From contig OX387608.1 of NCBI GenBank assembly GCA_947568835.1, positions 13,740,001 through 13,804,000 of the forward strand: a DNA stretch of 64,000 nucleotides, written 5' to 3'. Positions 22,129 through 35,636 of this stretch are shown one piece after another. A program made the position numbers and the translations under genes. Positions within the stretch are counted from its first letter, which is position 1. Every line of letters begins with the position of its first letter. The notes under the pieces are model-generated. The model searched no databases, was not told the DNA's origin, and saw only the letters and a program-made list of their open reading frames with translations. Origin of the DNA: Protonemura montana. Its lineage: Eukaryota > Arthropoda > Insecta > Plecoptera > Nemouridae.

Positions 22129-25100
22129 AGTCAAATGTGAATGAAAAAAAGATGGATCGGTTTCTTCACTAATGTGACCAGCAGACTACTCTTGAGAATT
22201 TCTAATTTTATTTTCATAGATAAAAAGTAATTTGACCTTGAAAGCAAATTATGAATTTAGATCGCCGACCGTGTCGTGGAAAGTTCTAGAATGACAGTGA
22301 AAAACACTTTTGAAAACGGTTTAAAATTTTAATTAGCATTGAAAACCGAGTTGTAAACCCATTTTTTTTTCTTTTCAGAAAAGTGATTTGGTACAAAACT
22401 ACAAGTCCGATTTAGCCCAAGTCAAAAAAAAAAAAAAAAACCACTAACCATCGAACCCAAAAACAAAAATCAACAACCCACAAGATAATTCAACGAAGAA
22501 ACGTAGGTACAAGAAAAGTAACCAACCATGTGCCCCGATCACCCAGCGACAATGACCGATATCTTAATTAACGCTACGTGTTCGATAATGAAACTAATTT
22601 AGATCTTGACCGCTGGGTACCAAATCACCTGTGATCGATATCCCGTACACGATACCACCGTTTATCATCTCCGGCCCGAAACCCGACTCCTAACTACGAA
22701 CAATAGACAGGATTTTTTTGTTTGATGTCTAACCCTGACTACACACGCTTCGAGTTTTTAGTCGAAATTGATTGATGTGACCAAACGAATGGTGGTCGTA
22801 GGCATGATGTATTTTTAAATTGCATGTGTCTAGATCGAAGTGTGGTCTGAAACTTGTAAATGTGTTATGTGTATGTGAGCGGTGTCGGTAATCTGGGTTA
22901 AATTTTTGAGAAGCGTTTCGCTATTACTTGGGTAGGTACTCCCATTCATATATTAACGTGATTGTAATTTGGATAATTTTGCAATTTTTTTTGGGATGTT
23001 ATTAGAACAGGTAAAACATAAGATCGCTTCGCTTCTTTGAAATTACCGTTACAAAAGAAAAATTCTAGGAAAATTAAAAAATTAGCATGAAAAGTTGTAA
23101 AGGGTGGCCAATGAAATGAATCATGTTTACCAGAATACATCTAATCAAAAGGAAAATCAAAGAAAATTCATTTTTAGACCCACAAAGCAAAGTTAAAGTT
23201 TAAAATCAGAGTTTAAAAATAATCGGTGTTTCACCGATGTTTCAAGACGGCGTTTCAAGATTTGCATGTGTTTTTACCATGATGATACCAACTTTACCTC
23301 CAAAACTGCTCTGTGGATTCGATCCCAGGGTGATAGAGCCCAAAAAAGAGCCCAAAATGACGACTCAATACCGTTGTGGACTTAAACCAAGATACTGCCA
23401 ACGCCATTGGGCTGTTTTTTGTTCGTGATGAAATAGCTCACATTTTCGGGCTATCTTAAAGAAAAGCTGATAACTTCTCTCCAGATGACGTTTTGTAGCA
23501 CTACCTCCTAAGTACGCTTATGAGGTAGCGTTTAAATACCGAAGTGAATTGGTGGACTACTGGTAAAGTTTACAAGAAATCAGCAAAAGGATCAAGATTG
23601 CTTAAAAGAAAAGCTATGTTCCTCTTCTATGAGAGCAGGGACGAACTGCCAATACTAACAATACTGCTCCATCTTCAGGTGTTGTACAAATTTTCGGAAG
23701 GGAATAAGATAGGAAATACCCGACAATTGTCCTAGTGCCTTAACGAAAACTATTCGGTGAGAGCGGACCAATACTACAAATAATACCAATACTACATGAC
23801 GATCTTCAAGTGTTGTTAAAAAAGACACATAGAAATAAGCAAGGAAATACCCAACAACAAATCTAATGATCAAAGACCAGAGCCAAACCGTAGATAGCTT
23901 CTCTTCTAGTTCTAGCTACCATTGGAACTCGCCGAGCGTGAGCCTCTCGAGACCCCTTCTGCCACCAGCTGTCGTTCGATGGCGGGGGTGGGGTGGTAGG
24001 GAGGGGAGGGGTGACCTGGTTCGACGCGTTGGGCGCGCATCTTCAGCCCTCGGGCAGAGCGGGCATTGAACCTGGGACGCCCGAGAGCCGGAGCCGCCGA
24101 TATTCCGCGCAGAGGTGGGGACACTCCTGTGTGGACCGGTGAGGCTGCAGGTGTGGGAGCGACGGATGACTCCGTGGAGATCGTGTACGCGTGCACTTGG
24201 GGGAATTTGCGATGGCAAATTGAGTTTAATGATTGTTTGTCATCTGGGTGTACTGATAATTATGATACGAAAAGGTTTTTCGAAGCTCAAACATCAGTTT
24301 CTCTTGCTTTTGCTGTTATTTTCTTCAGATTGATTCTTAACCTTAACTCTCTGTTCTTTCTTTTCTAAGACATATAGAATGACGGCTTGAATGCTAGTTT
24401 ATCTAAATTGGTGTAGATTTTCTACTGGTTTTTGATAGATTCTTAAAAAGATTCTTCAATAGATTCTTCAATAGATTCTCGCGTGTCTTGATTGTTTGTA
24501 TTTATACTGACGGATCAACCGAAAAAAAATTATCGTAGCTTAATTGTATCTCAAATTTAATTTTCATTGCATTTTATTTGATTTTCTATTCGTTTCTGAT
24601 TTATACAAAGCCACTATCTGCGCGTAATTTCTCATTGAGCTCGATGTGTAGTAATTATTAAAAGTATTCTTTGATAAGATTGCCGATATAGAAATTAAAT
24701 TAATTTCATTACAGTACAAAGAAACGTTAAATACGCCTGTCAATTAAGAATCACCTTCAAATGATCCACACTTTTAAATTAGTGCAATTTTCTTAACACT
24801 GAAAGATTTTTTTAAGCAATATCTAGAAAAATCCATTTTTTGGTGATTGGTAAAGATGGTCAACTAATCACAGAAAAAAGATCAAAAGGCCCTATACTCT
24901 ATCCATCTACATCTACTCATCTATGTCATCAGAGATTACAGTTTCTGTACAATTTTCCAATAATTCAGAGCGTTTTTTTCTACAACTAAACCTCTCAACA
25001 CATCTCTAAACAAAACCGTCTCGAATCATACGACATCAACCTTTCCCCGCGCGAACTCGCCACGTCCAAAAAGACCATCCTGATCCTCGGGCAATAAAGC

Positions 25101-26010
25101 TCAATGTCTATGTACGAACGATGGACATCAGAACACAAGGGCACCCCTCTTTTAATCTATCATCGCAGTCAGACTGCCCCCCAGCTGTCCATGCAGTGTC
25201 CACCCACACTTTCAAATTCTAGATCAGAATACGGAGCATGTAGATTTGTTTCACTATTTCGAAGTCAATGTTCAATGTGCTATTCGAGGCGGTTAGGTCC
25301 TTTACTGGATGCCGGCTTGATTGGAGAGACTTTTTTCACATGTGCGCTTTCGTTGAGGGGACTGAATCTCTACTAGTTTCGCTGCGCAGGAGATCACTTC
25401 TTGTGCGACCAGTTCGTTCTTCGTTAAGTTTAAATGAAGTTTACGCTAAGTTTATACTGTAATGCTAAGCTACAGCCAGTTGAGCTAATAAGCGGTAAGT
25501 TAGCTCAAATAATGTTCCCAAAAAATATTTGGTCACTGTTATTTGTGTTACCATAACCGTAGATGACCAGAGTTAACAACGTACTTAATAATTATGTCTA
25601 CCAATTGATTTTCTATCATATAAACAACATCGACACTGGGTTTTTTTACGTTCGACAATTGAGGCAAGACGATTAACAAAAGCATAAACAAACTTAAATT
25701 TAGCCTCCTTATTGGTTCCATTTTTTCTGAAGATGTAGACAGCGTCCAAATTCAAAGTAATTGAAAATGGGTTAGCGTTGTTTTAGATTCTCGAGATAAA
25801 AAGATAGCTATCGATGGAATGGGGCAATTGATTAAGATCTGGCATGCAGTTTTGCTTTACGTTCCTACTCGCTGTACATGTATATATATATGTAGGTACA
25901 CTATAATTGTTACAATTGAGACTGGTACTGGGCCATAGACTATTCAACCCAGCTTAATAAAGTACGCTTGACAACAGAATGCTACAAGAAAAGCGCATGA
26001 AGCAACCTTA
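22129..26010. other. Non-coding stretch with a GC-rich island at 23.9-24.2 kb
   Basis: Most of this is AT-rich and featureless. Positions 23925-24200 stand out: GC- and CpG-rich with a G-rich run at about 23982-24012. Overlapping open frames on both strands there follow from the base composition, and none shows a domain. It could be a promoter, an enhancer or an unrecognised repeat. Around 24445-24480 the phrase AGATTCTTCAAT is repeated in tandem. Confidence 0.5.
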
Positions 26011-26380
26011 ATTTGTGGTGTTTAACGACGCACTGTTTTGACAACGGGCCCTGTAGCACTGGTCTAATAGCGTCGGTTAATGAGTGGATGACAATGAGAA
26101 TGAGAATGATAATTAACCTGACCTAGCCTAGAAGGAAGGAGAAAAACCCGGCGCTGGCACGCAGCCTAATCCTGTCGAAGAGCACCAAGGGGACCTGTTT
26201 AACGTCCCTTCCGAAGGACGGTACAACGCGAACAACAGGATTCCTCTACAAATCCATGCTGTCGAGTGTTTGATAAGCAAGGCGAATGAAGTTGCCGTAC
26301 TAACTTTCATCTCGCCTGAACAGAACTGGTAATGTGTTAAATGGTCACCCATCCAATACCTGACCCAGCGCAGTGCTGGA
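26011..26380 (-). mobile_element. 5S-derived SINE, 5'-truncated copy
   Basis: The tail end (TTTGTGGTGTTTAACGACGC on the + strand) and the whole body match the full copy at 756-1223. On the minus strand the copy begins inside the 5S-like head, near the GGGTGACCATTTAAC block at about 26350, so the first part of the 5S sequence is lost. That is typical 5' truncation by incomplete reverse transcription. The minus-strand open frame at 26128-26409 is part of the repeat. Confidence 0.8.
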
Positions 26381-27440
26381 CGCAATCTTGTTTGCATTCT
26401 CAAATACATTATTCACTAAAATCCGTAACACATCAATCAAAAACATCCTGGTTTTCACTGTCTCCCTAGATTTCCAACAAATTCCAAGACAAAAATCAGC
26501 CATCAGTCATCTCAGCTCGCAGCGCACCTAGAAATCACCTAGAAATTGTCACCTGCCACTCAACGCTAGTCGCTCCACGGCGGGGCGTCGAAACATATCT
26601 CCCACACCTCGCACCCAGTCTTCTAGCTATCATTGAAATCCATCTGGTGCCTCGTGGCCAGCATCTCCGCTCGGATCTGCCGCCCACCCTACGATCTAGA
26701 TCGACTAGAGTCACTCGGACAGCGCCACGGGACACGACTAGCTAAGGATGGGCTCTCTTCGCCAAGAGGACGCAAGGCTGGATGCCGGTGCTGAATGTTA
26801 AAACACTTGTATGGTAACTTTTTATTTTTCAATACCGTTCATAAGAGAATAAAGATTTATTGAAAAGAAATCAAAGCTTAACTATTAATACCACTAATTT
26901 GACTCAAAAGGTTTATTTGGTTTTTCACTCGGGGTAATTGTGGTTTTGACGGCTAAAAATCACCGGAAAGATCAATTTTCCCCTATCAACGTCCCCTATC
27001 CACCTTCAGTCTTGACATCAGTCAGTTCAAAATACAATTTTCTAAAACAATGATCGTGAAAATTAGGATCATAATCGATTTTCTTTGAATTTCATAAAAC
27101 CCTTAAAAAAAGCGCACGAGCTTTTAGCGCTTAAAATCAATTTCATATCTCAATGTAAACCCAGAAAATCGTCGATTTAAACCTCTGCTATTTTCGCAGC
27201 CCGCTAATTTATTTAAAAATCTCCAACACTTCCAAAAAACAACTAACACCAGACCAAAAAAAAAATAACAAAAACCACACGCCATCGCGTCACTCGCCAA
27301 TGCCGCACGACCCATCGCACCGTATCGAAGATCACCTCCACAAGAGCCGACAGGCGGAGTTTCCTAGCTCATCTCCAATGGTAGGCTGAAGATGAGCTAG
27401 CGGTCGGACGCGGGCAACAGCTTTCCCCGATCGCCGGTTC

Positions 27441-27463
27441 AGTACCTGGCCGACAGAGCACAG
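27441..27463 (+). promoter_or_regulatory. Candidate start site plus splice donor (hypothetical 5' exon)
   Basis: A GC-richer island (27290-27560) contains TTCAGT, an initiator-like match with A at 27441, followed 23 nt later by CAG|GTAAAGT, a good donor at 27464. A first exon this short would be unusual. The 5' exon could instead run on to the donor at 28176. I see no TATA box at the right distance, so this is speculative. Confidence 0.15.
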
Positions 27464-28113
27464 GTAAAGTCTTCACCGAACAGAGCTCGCACCAACTCGT
27501 ACCGTCACACGTGCGTCGTCAATTCTCAACACGTGTATCCACTCGCAGTGGTACCACACGGTGCTCAGATCGAACCATTTTATTTACAAGTTTACGCCTC
27601 GGTGTGCCTTTTTTTTAATCGTTTGATTGTTTTGTTTTGTTAATAGTTGTTACTTTTTTCTTAACAATTTTTTTTTTTTTTTTAATTTTTGAGTGAAAGC
27701 CGTGTTAGATGATTGTATGATTCAATCGATCACAGAGCTCGCTTGCAATGATAAACGAGAAGAACTGATTTGAGCTGCTCGCGCTTTTTTGATTGACAGC
27801 TAGAAGAAGACGGCTATGTGATGAACATGTAACAAGATTTGTGAATTCAAACTGAAGACGTCAAGCGGTGAAGATAATGGAACAACTCTCCTTGTTCTTT
27901 TAGTGTTTTTTTTTTTTTTTTCCTTTTCATTCCTCTACTTCGATATCGCTAGTTATATATGCGCGCATGTTCTCGTGTTACGTTTGCGTACCAAAAATAT
28001 TTTTGTTCGTTTTCGATTCTTCATCTCGAAATATATTGGCACGGATTTATATAAATCGTTTTACAGTTTCGAGAAATGAATCGGGCGTACCGTTTAGTAT
28101 CGTCCAACGAGTC

Positions 28114-28175
28114 AGTTGGTAACCGACTGACCGAGTAGCTGGCGATATTCACCGAGATTTGGTACATCACTAAAG
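28114..28175 (+). promoter_or_regulatory. Candidate 5' untranslated exon with strong donor
   Basis: The initiator-like GTCAGTTGG has its A at 28114. AAAG|GTAAGTGT at 28175/28176 is a near-ideal splice donor. A TTATATAAAT lies ~65 bp before the initiator, too far to be its TATA box. If real, it would splice over 13.6 kb to the acceptor before the knirps-family ATG at 41795. There is no expression evidence. Confidence 0.2.
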
Positions 28176-30645
28176 GTAAGTGTCTTTAACCATTGGTTAG
28201 CGCCTTACCTATGACTTACACGCACCATATTAACTTAGCTGCTTCATGAGATTAATTGAAATTTGTACCGTCCCATTGTACAGAGTGATTAATCATCAGA
28301 AAGCGTTCACATGTACCAAACGCGACTGGCAACTAGGTAATAATAAAACAAAAATCTTAGCGCACATTATCACGGCTGTTTGAAAGATTACGATAAGACA
28401 ATAGGCAAGTGTCGTAGAACTGTAATTGTGATTGATCTAAAACGATACGTTTTAAAACTCGGTCAATTAACAATCAGTCGTTTTATAGGTTTTATAAATT
28501 AATTTCATTGCACGATATCTCGTAATTAGTTGGTAGATTGGTGGCGTAATGGCTTCTTTCTCACGGTTTTCTATGGCAATTAGTCTCCGTATTGTACATG
28601 TATATATATTCTCGGCACAGAGATGCGGCGTAGACGAATTTAGAAAAAGGTAAACGATATTATAATGGTCTAAGTGTAAGAGAAATGGCGTGCCTGTGTC
28701 GATCCTGCGTATAATGATAAACATTTCGACCTGCGTTATTAACTCTGCGGGCGAGTGCTAATCAGAGATGAGATTAGAAGCGATCTGATGATGGGAGATG
28801 GTAGGTGGACCAAAGTGAGAGATATTTGGGAAAGAGGATTTGTTGCCGTTTTCGGATAGTTAATACGGATTTTGATGAAATCTTAGCGTATCTTTTTTTT
28901 TTGGTATTAGGAAATCGGTTTGGTTTGGTGTTAGGTCGAACGGAATTACTATATGCTAAAAGAAAACTATAAATAAAGTGATAATTATATTACGGAAAAC
29001 ATTTTAATTTTTGGTATAACCGTTTTAGCCCCAATACTTGTAGTTCAAACTAGATACTAGCTTACATTGAATTGTAGCTATGTAGTTTTGATAAGTTTAA
29101 CTTTCCATCTGAATTTTCTGTCCTCTTTAAATTACTAGATATCTATCAAATAATGCAGAATGTATCGTTGTTGTACCTATTTTAACTAGAAAACGTCTTC
29201 TTATCCAACCTTAAAATCAACGATTTTCATGCCAACTTAGACTCACATTTCTATCACTAGCAACCAATCAAAACCAGAACTCGACATTCCTAAACGTCTA
29301 ATCAAAAATCCCCTCTAAACATCGAATTTCTCCGCGCGGTAATTTTCTCCCGAATCCTCTCCATACATTTCCACACGATAATACTTTTAAAATCGTGCCC
29401 AGACCCGGCACCTCCATCCGTTCTCCATTACCAATTCTCAGAACCCCTCGACTTCAAATTCGTGTCTGCATGCTCTTCTAACCAACGCAAACAAACTCGA
29501 TCCTGATTGGTCCATCACACAGCATCTAATTAACACGTTGCACCCGACAGAAACATTTCCCGAATTATCAATTCAGATGAAATTTTTTGAAAGTTGGCCC
29601 GCTCATAATCATAATCACGACGTTTTAATGGTCATTACAAAGAGATTAGACGTGGTTGGTGTACGGCAATGCTAAAACGACTCGAAAATAGTAATTGACT
29701 AAGGAAGATGCTAAATTATAATAGTGATTATTTCAATAATAAGCAGCCGGTGTTGCATTTGGGCAAACTCATTACTTAAACATGATTAGGGGGCGACGAT
29801 GCATGGATAATTAGGATTTTGACTGCGACTTCGTCCAGGTGATTTTAAAGCTAGTTTGAGAAATGATGTGGCGGGGAATAAGACACCGTGTTTGTGTTCC
29901 TTAACACTACACCTGCCAATTAGATTGTGTTATGTTTGTGTTTTGAATGGAGCGGCGCGTACATGCACTTTCGCGAATTATGAAACGACAGATTTGCAAC
30001 TAATTTGTTTGCTAAAACGAGCAGCGAGCGAGGAATACACTGAAGACAAATTGTATCCGTTTAAATATACTTTCCAGTATACTTTCCGACAATTCGCTAC
30101 CACTTCCTCTACAGATAGAAACTTAGATTTGTAAATCTCATGATACTGGCAATAGTTCTAAAGCTTGTTATTTAAAAAAACGGCTTACAATTTGAGAATA
30201 GCTCTCATTTTCAGCCAACAAGAAATGCATAAATGTAGTTTTATTATATAGTATAAAATACAGTACAGTATAGAATAGTAAATTGCAATACAGGCAGATA
30301 ATTCGCATTTATTATTGACTTTAAAACGTTTAGATAAATCAGAATCGAACAGTTAAAACATCTTAAACCGAAAACCTCGCCTGCTCCAAATAGCAACTCT
30401 TTCATCGTGCCCCGCGTTCCGGTTACACGCAGCCGATAGGTGAAATTCGCCCACAACACAATCGGCAATAATTCAACAGATGACCCTCGACGCAAGCAGA
30501 TCACTGAAGTCTCCACCGCTGCGTGCCTCTGTACCAAACCCGTCGAAGATCGTTCATCTTCCGCGGCTGCGACTAGCGATATCCCACGGCTAAATCCCGA
30601 GCGGTTGTCCATGATCAGTCTCCATTAGATAATCAACACCTTGTC

Positions 30646-30877
30646 AGTTGAACCAAAGGCTTAAGGGCTTTTCTACAGTAAAGCCGCAGGCTTCGATGGT
30701 TCAACTTTGCATTGTTGTCCATTGACACACAGGTCGATTTAAAGCTTAGCGCAGTGGCAACGATTTTTTTTTTCTCATCTGTGTGTGATTTGTGGTGATG
30801 GGAGTTTGATCTCGATTCATCGATCACGCTGGTTTTTCTTTTCTTTGCTTTGAGAAGTCAATAGAAATAAAGTGAAG
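30646..30877 (+). promoter_or_regulatory. Candidate 5' untranslated exon with strong donor
   Basis: The initiator-like TTGTCAGTTG (A at 30646) shares GTCAGTTG with the site at 28111. GTGAAG|GTAAGTC at 30877/30878 is an ideal donor. The 232 bp between them are somewhat GC-richer than the surroundings. It is an alternative to the 28.1-kb site as the upstream exon of the receptor gene and equally unproven. Confidence 0.2.
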
Positions 30878-32865
30878 GTAAGTCAAAGTGTGTTTGTACC
30901 TACTGAAATCCGATGCCCGAATGCATTTTTAACAAGGGTGATTTTTTTTTTATTCTGTTCAGCTCATTTCGGTGCAGAAGACGAATTGAAACGATCTGGT
31001 TCCAAGATAAAACTTATTTTTTGTATTTTTAAAAGCTAAAAGCGTTATCGTTTGACCTATCGAATCAAAAATATGTCGTTGAAGACGTGGTCAAATGAGA
31101 GCGGAGCGCAGCATCGGCTAGGCATTCAAAGAATGTCGGTGAGAATTTCAAGTGGTCGTGCATCGATGTCACCGTGCAACCTGCAGCGCCTCGTGGCGGA
31201 CATTTCTCGAAACGGCCTAAATCTCTTTCACTGTTTTGTCAAAGAAACAGTTCGGCAGCAAAAGAAATTAAAACAGAAAACGGTTTGTCATTGTTAAACC
31301 GAATCAAGTGCGGATGTTTTTAATTTCTCAAAAAATGCATATATGAATTGTATCGAAAGCATTGCATGTTCTTTTGACGTCTGGGTTTATTCTGATGTAG
31401 GAACCGAACTCAAGAACATAATGTGAACGATGATTTTTAAAACTTATGCTTGTAAATCTGTTTGCAATGAAAGTTAGATGCGAAGAAATACAAACAATCA
31501 GGTAATCCCATGGCTGATTGAGCCCAAAGAAGAATAAACGAATTACTTAAATAATAATTTTCACTTCACTGTTACCTAGTGGCTATTTCTTCAACACAAA
31601 GCAAGGCCACGACAGATTATACCACACGCCTAATTGGCCCGAACATAGCCGATCTCTAGTTATTAAGTCAAAGTGATTATTACTTAGGAATCAAAATGTG
31701 AAAGTGACAAGAATATTATATTAAACAAAGTCTTGCCATTGGCCAAATTGACAATGTAAGTTACAAACAGAGAAGGGATAGGTGATACCGCATTGGTTAA
31801 AGTGCGACTTACAATAGCTTTTATATTATAAAAGCTATGGTATTCACCGTTGATGAAATTAGCACAAAGTATAAATTAATCAATATTTTACAAGCGTGAG
31901 AACCGGATTATTAGGTACATGAATTACAATATCTATGTACACGTGTTATTCAATTGAATTATCATCCGAGTGACATACGGGTGACCACTTAAATAGCATC
32001 TCTAATAAAAGACCGTTCTCTTATGGATTGTATTTGGATTTCATTATGTGGCTTCTTCAATTAGGAAATGCCAATGATGTGGATAATGACATAGCTCATG
32101 GGCAGAAATTACTGTGGTCGGCACTTTAGGTGGTTAGCGTTGAATGGCGTAATTAGTTGGTCAGCCAAATTATTGAATTAATAATTGCTAGATGCTATGA
32201 ATAAATTTACGGCTCTCCATTTGAGTTTGAAAAAAAAAGGTTGAAATTTATTGACGAGGAATTCGAATAATTCAGATGCGAGTTCGTAATAACGACTTGG
32301 AAATCTTTCTGTCTTTCGGGACCATTTTTTAAGTGGGTTTCTGGTTGAAATAATAGAACGTACTTCATCAATTGATTTTGTATTAAATAGTTAGCCTTAA
32401 ATGAATTTTAAACACACACTGAATAAAATTGTCAAATGGTTTTTATTTAAAAAAATAAAAAATAATAATTTCGTTATTTTTGCAATCACTTCGTTGAGCA
32501 TTAGACGCCGTTGAACAATAACTTGGCGTGTTTGCCAAACCATTGGCCATCAAACTATAAAACAGACGCAGAAATTACAACGCGAGAGGAACCTTGACTT
32601 TTTTAAACATGAAACTACGGCGTGACTTCCTAGAACTCAACAATTAACACCACCAGTTCCAAGTGTAGTACTTCAAAGTGTAAATATATATATACCAGCA
32701 GTTCAATTATCTGGGTTCATTTCTAAGGTTAGAGCTGTATGATTGTCATATAAAACATTATAAAAATAATACCTATAATGCATCAAAAAAGCCAGAACAA
32801 AATAATACCATTAGGTTTGAAGGCTTCGTCAGAGTTCCAACGCTAATGCGAAAACTATTCTTGCG

Positions 32866-33125
32866 TAAAATACTGACGGAGACAGTTGCTACTAGGTGGC
32901 GACACTGTCATTTTGGTAATATAACCATGTTTTTATTATTTTCTTGCAGATTACTCGCATATTTTGAGATTTCATTGGTGATAAACACAACTCATGATGT
33001 ACATGCACCGATATTTTGAGTCGAAGTTGTTAAATTGTAGTTTTTAAAAGAACGTCTTGGAGCGCCATCAGGTGGTAGCTACCAGAACCACTTGTTGCCG
33101 GCTCGTTTGCTCAGCAGAACGTTTT
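32866..33125 (-). mobile_element. ~320-bp dispersed element (family 3), copy c
   Basis: On the + strand it ends with GCGCCATCAGGTGGTAGCTA, CCAGAACCACTTGTTGCCGG and CTCGTTTGCTCAGCAGAA, the reverse complement of the start of copy a. The other end (CAGTTGCTACTAGGTGGCGA) is more diverged. It also contains TTTCTTGCAGATTACTCGCA, shared with copy b. That looks like a splice acceptor, but since it lies in the repeat I do not read it as an exon boundary. Confidence 0.6.
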
Positions 33126-35203
33126 AAAAACTCTGCGACTCGAACTTATTCTAAAAAATAACCAATGAAAATAAACAAGAAACTGAAAAAAAAAAATTTT
33201 AAACATTCAAAGGGAAAGACAAACGCATCATACCAGCAAATTCTAAGCAAATTCTAGTCCCAAGTTTAGGCTCTGTATTAAAATATTGTTCAACTCAGAG
33301 TTAAGCTCCTAGCTTAAAGAAACAGCTGACTTTCACTACTTATAATCGGATGTTGCCATGTCAGTTGATTTAAATCCCATTTTATTTACAAGTTAAGAAA
33401 ATTGTAACGCTGGATCACACCACCAGTATATGTACTCCACTTTCAATCACATGAGTACAAAATATTAACCACCGACCATGGCCTCCCTCACAATTTAAAC
33501 CGTATCAAATCACAAAGGTCTATCAGCAATACCGATGCGTTCACAAGCCCATGTATATCGATGCATGGGTTGCAGCCTCCATTAGTCGCGAGTTTGTGGT
33601 TAGACCGCGGTACTAGTCGGCTCTCGCTGATCACAGGTCTCAACCGCCTGCTCTGTTTGGTTTCAATTAACTCCGATATCGATCAGATCCGATCTGATTG
33701 GAACACCGGATCATGATCGGGTTAACCTAGCGCGTCGGCGCGGTAAAATATGATACACTTAAATTAAAGCCGCTAGAATTGAAGCGAACAATTTTTACAG
33801 ACTTACAAAATTGGTCGCCTTTTCATCAAATTTCACCGATTTTTTTTTTATGGAATATCCTTCGTGTCAGTCCAAATTTGGACGACTATTGAATCTTGCT
33901 ACTATATTTAAACGCAATAAAAAATAAGTGCGCTTTTATAAACTTGGAAAAAACAATGTCAAATTAAAAAAAAAACGCACATATTTTTCCCGTTTCAATC
34001 TCTAAAACTAAATCATAATGCGTGTGCACGCTTAAAAGTCACGACCAAAGCAATGTGTTTCAGTCCAAGATGCCACCAGCCACGCCAGGAGATCAACGCA
34101 CCAAGATCCATATCACGTCGGACCGTCCCATGATCGAATCCAAAAAAAAAAAAACAACATATCCGCGACACTTCACCTTTTTATATCACAACACTTTATT
34201 TGATACTTTGTATATTATGCGACCATTATTCCGCGCGGCATACAATTTGCCCACCCAAGTGGATAAACTTATCTTTCACCCAAAGTGGTTTTTAGGTTTT
34301 TAGTGTGTATACTCTTGTCTCTCGAGACCCTATAGTCTCATAGACCACTGTATCTTCTTCGTCCCCCCCGCCCGGACCCTCTTTGCCATAGATAGACCAT
34401 CTGCATAGTATGTAAGTCGCTCTTCTTTATGCATATTATTACTTATATGTCATATAGGTACTACCTTTTAAATTTATCACCATATCCAGACGATGGTTTA
34501 CCGTTAAAACATGACCGAGACGTATAGGAGTGTAACCATATGTAGAACAGAGACGGTCGCATGGTAATTCCAATGCGTTTGACCGAGCTGAGGATACCAC
34601 GAATATGACGTCAACAACCCTTTGGGTGCTCTGTGTTGGGATAAGAGGAGTGTGTGCCATTGTTACAAGTTCATTATTATAAATAATAAACAATATGACA
34701 ATTTTTTTTTTATTCAGAGAGAATGTCTAGTCTATATCTTTGAGTGTGAGGTTAGTGTATATGAATTTAAATCAGGGTGGCATACGGTGGTACTCGAGTG
34801 AAAGAGAGGTTGACTTGTCGTAAAACATGGAAAGGATGGCCGTTAGACAAAAGCATGTTAAGAAGATTTCGAAGCAATAGCGCGGATATAAATCATCTCT
34901 GTGGGTCGTGTGAAATTTCCTCATGCGTGGAATTGGGCATCGTGCTCTTGGATAATGTGATTTAGTATTCTAATTCCTAGCGTGATCTACATTAAGCATT
35001 TCTTCGGTGTGTATGTAAGTGTGTGATTAATTTTAAAGGCGTAAAGAATTGTATGTGCTGATAGGTAGCCCATGTGCTAGATGAATTGACCACCGGGTTC
35101 AAATTTGAAAAGTGCTTTTCAAAAATGTTACTCTACTTAATGTTTATAAGATTTACTCATTTTCGTTGCCAAAAAAATACTATCTCGCATTCGAGATTCA
35201 ATT
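33126..35203. other. Non-coding stretch
   Basis: No gene is supported. A cluster of GATC-centred short palindromes lies at 33665-33725. The 93-codon frame at 34022-34303 contains a poly-Lys run and no domain. Confidence 0.5.
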
Positions 35204-35636
35204 GCAGATTCAACGTTAGGTAGCCATGGAGATGCTGAGATGGCCAGATGGAGCGTCTCAATTCTGCTATTTTATGTTACCACGGGTAAATCATGGCCTA
35301 GCATAGGAGGTTCAATGGTAGATTCAACGTTTAGAAGCCGTGGAAATGCTGAGATCGCCTGACAGAGCTTCTCAATTCTGCTATCTTATGTTACCACGGG
35401 TATATCATGGCCTAGCATAGGAGGTTCAATGGTAGATTCAAAGTTTGGTAGCCATGGAGATGCTTAGATCACTTGACAGAGCTTCTCAATTCTGCTATCT
35501 TATGTTACCACGGGTATACCATGGCCTAGCATAGGAGGTTCAATGGTAGATTCAACTACTTATTGGTAGACATGACGATGCTAAGATCGCATGCAGAGCT
35601 TCTCAATTCTGCTTTCTTATGGCACCATACCATGTG
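35204..35636 (+). repeat. 114-bp tandem satellite, left array (~4 units)
   Basis: The phrase GTAGATTCAAC (or a close variant) recurs at 35204, 35317, 35431 and 35545, a period of 113-114 bp. Shared blocks include CTTCTCAATTCTGCTATCTT, ATGTTACCACGGGTAT and CATGGCCTAGCATAGGAGGT. The first and last units are the most diverged. The same unit appears in the opposite orientation at 52381-52893. No spacer/repeat structure of the CRISPR kind is present and there is no coding frame through it. Confidence 0.9.

Larger units (their letters stand above)
26381..32865. other. Non-coding stretch with candidate promoter islands
   Basis: No coding exon is recognised. GC-richer segments lie at 26510-26790 and 27290-27560. 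Three strong splice-donor look-alikes occur (27464, 28176 and 30878) and are listed separately. An ATAGCTTTTATA palindrome lies at 31814-31838. The open frames at 30244-30612 (minus) and 30440-30628 (plus) overlap each other, lack any domain and are not called. Confidence 0.45.

Noticed and set aside
30244-30612. A 122-codon minus-strand frame overlapping a 62-codon plus-strand frame
   Set aside because: Neither shows a recognisable domain. The C-terminal half is translated from AT-rich low-complexity sequence.
32935-32965. A splice acceptor (TTTCTTGCAG followed by ATTACTCGCA) of a hidden exon
   Set aside because: The same motif lies at the equivalent place in another family 3 repeat copy (about 40080-40097), so it belongs to the repeat; no open frame with a domain follows.
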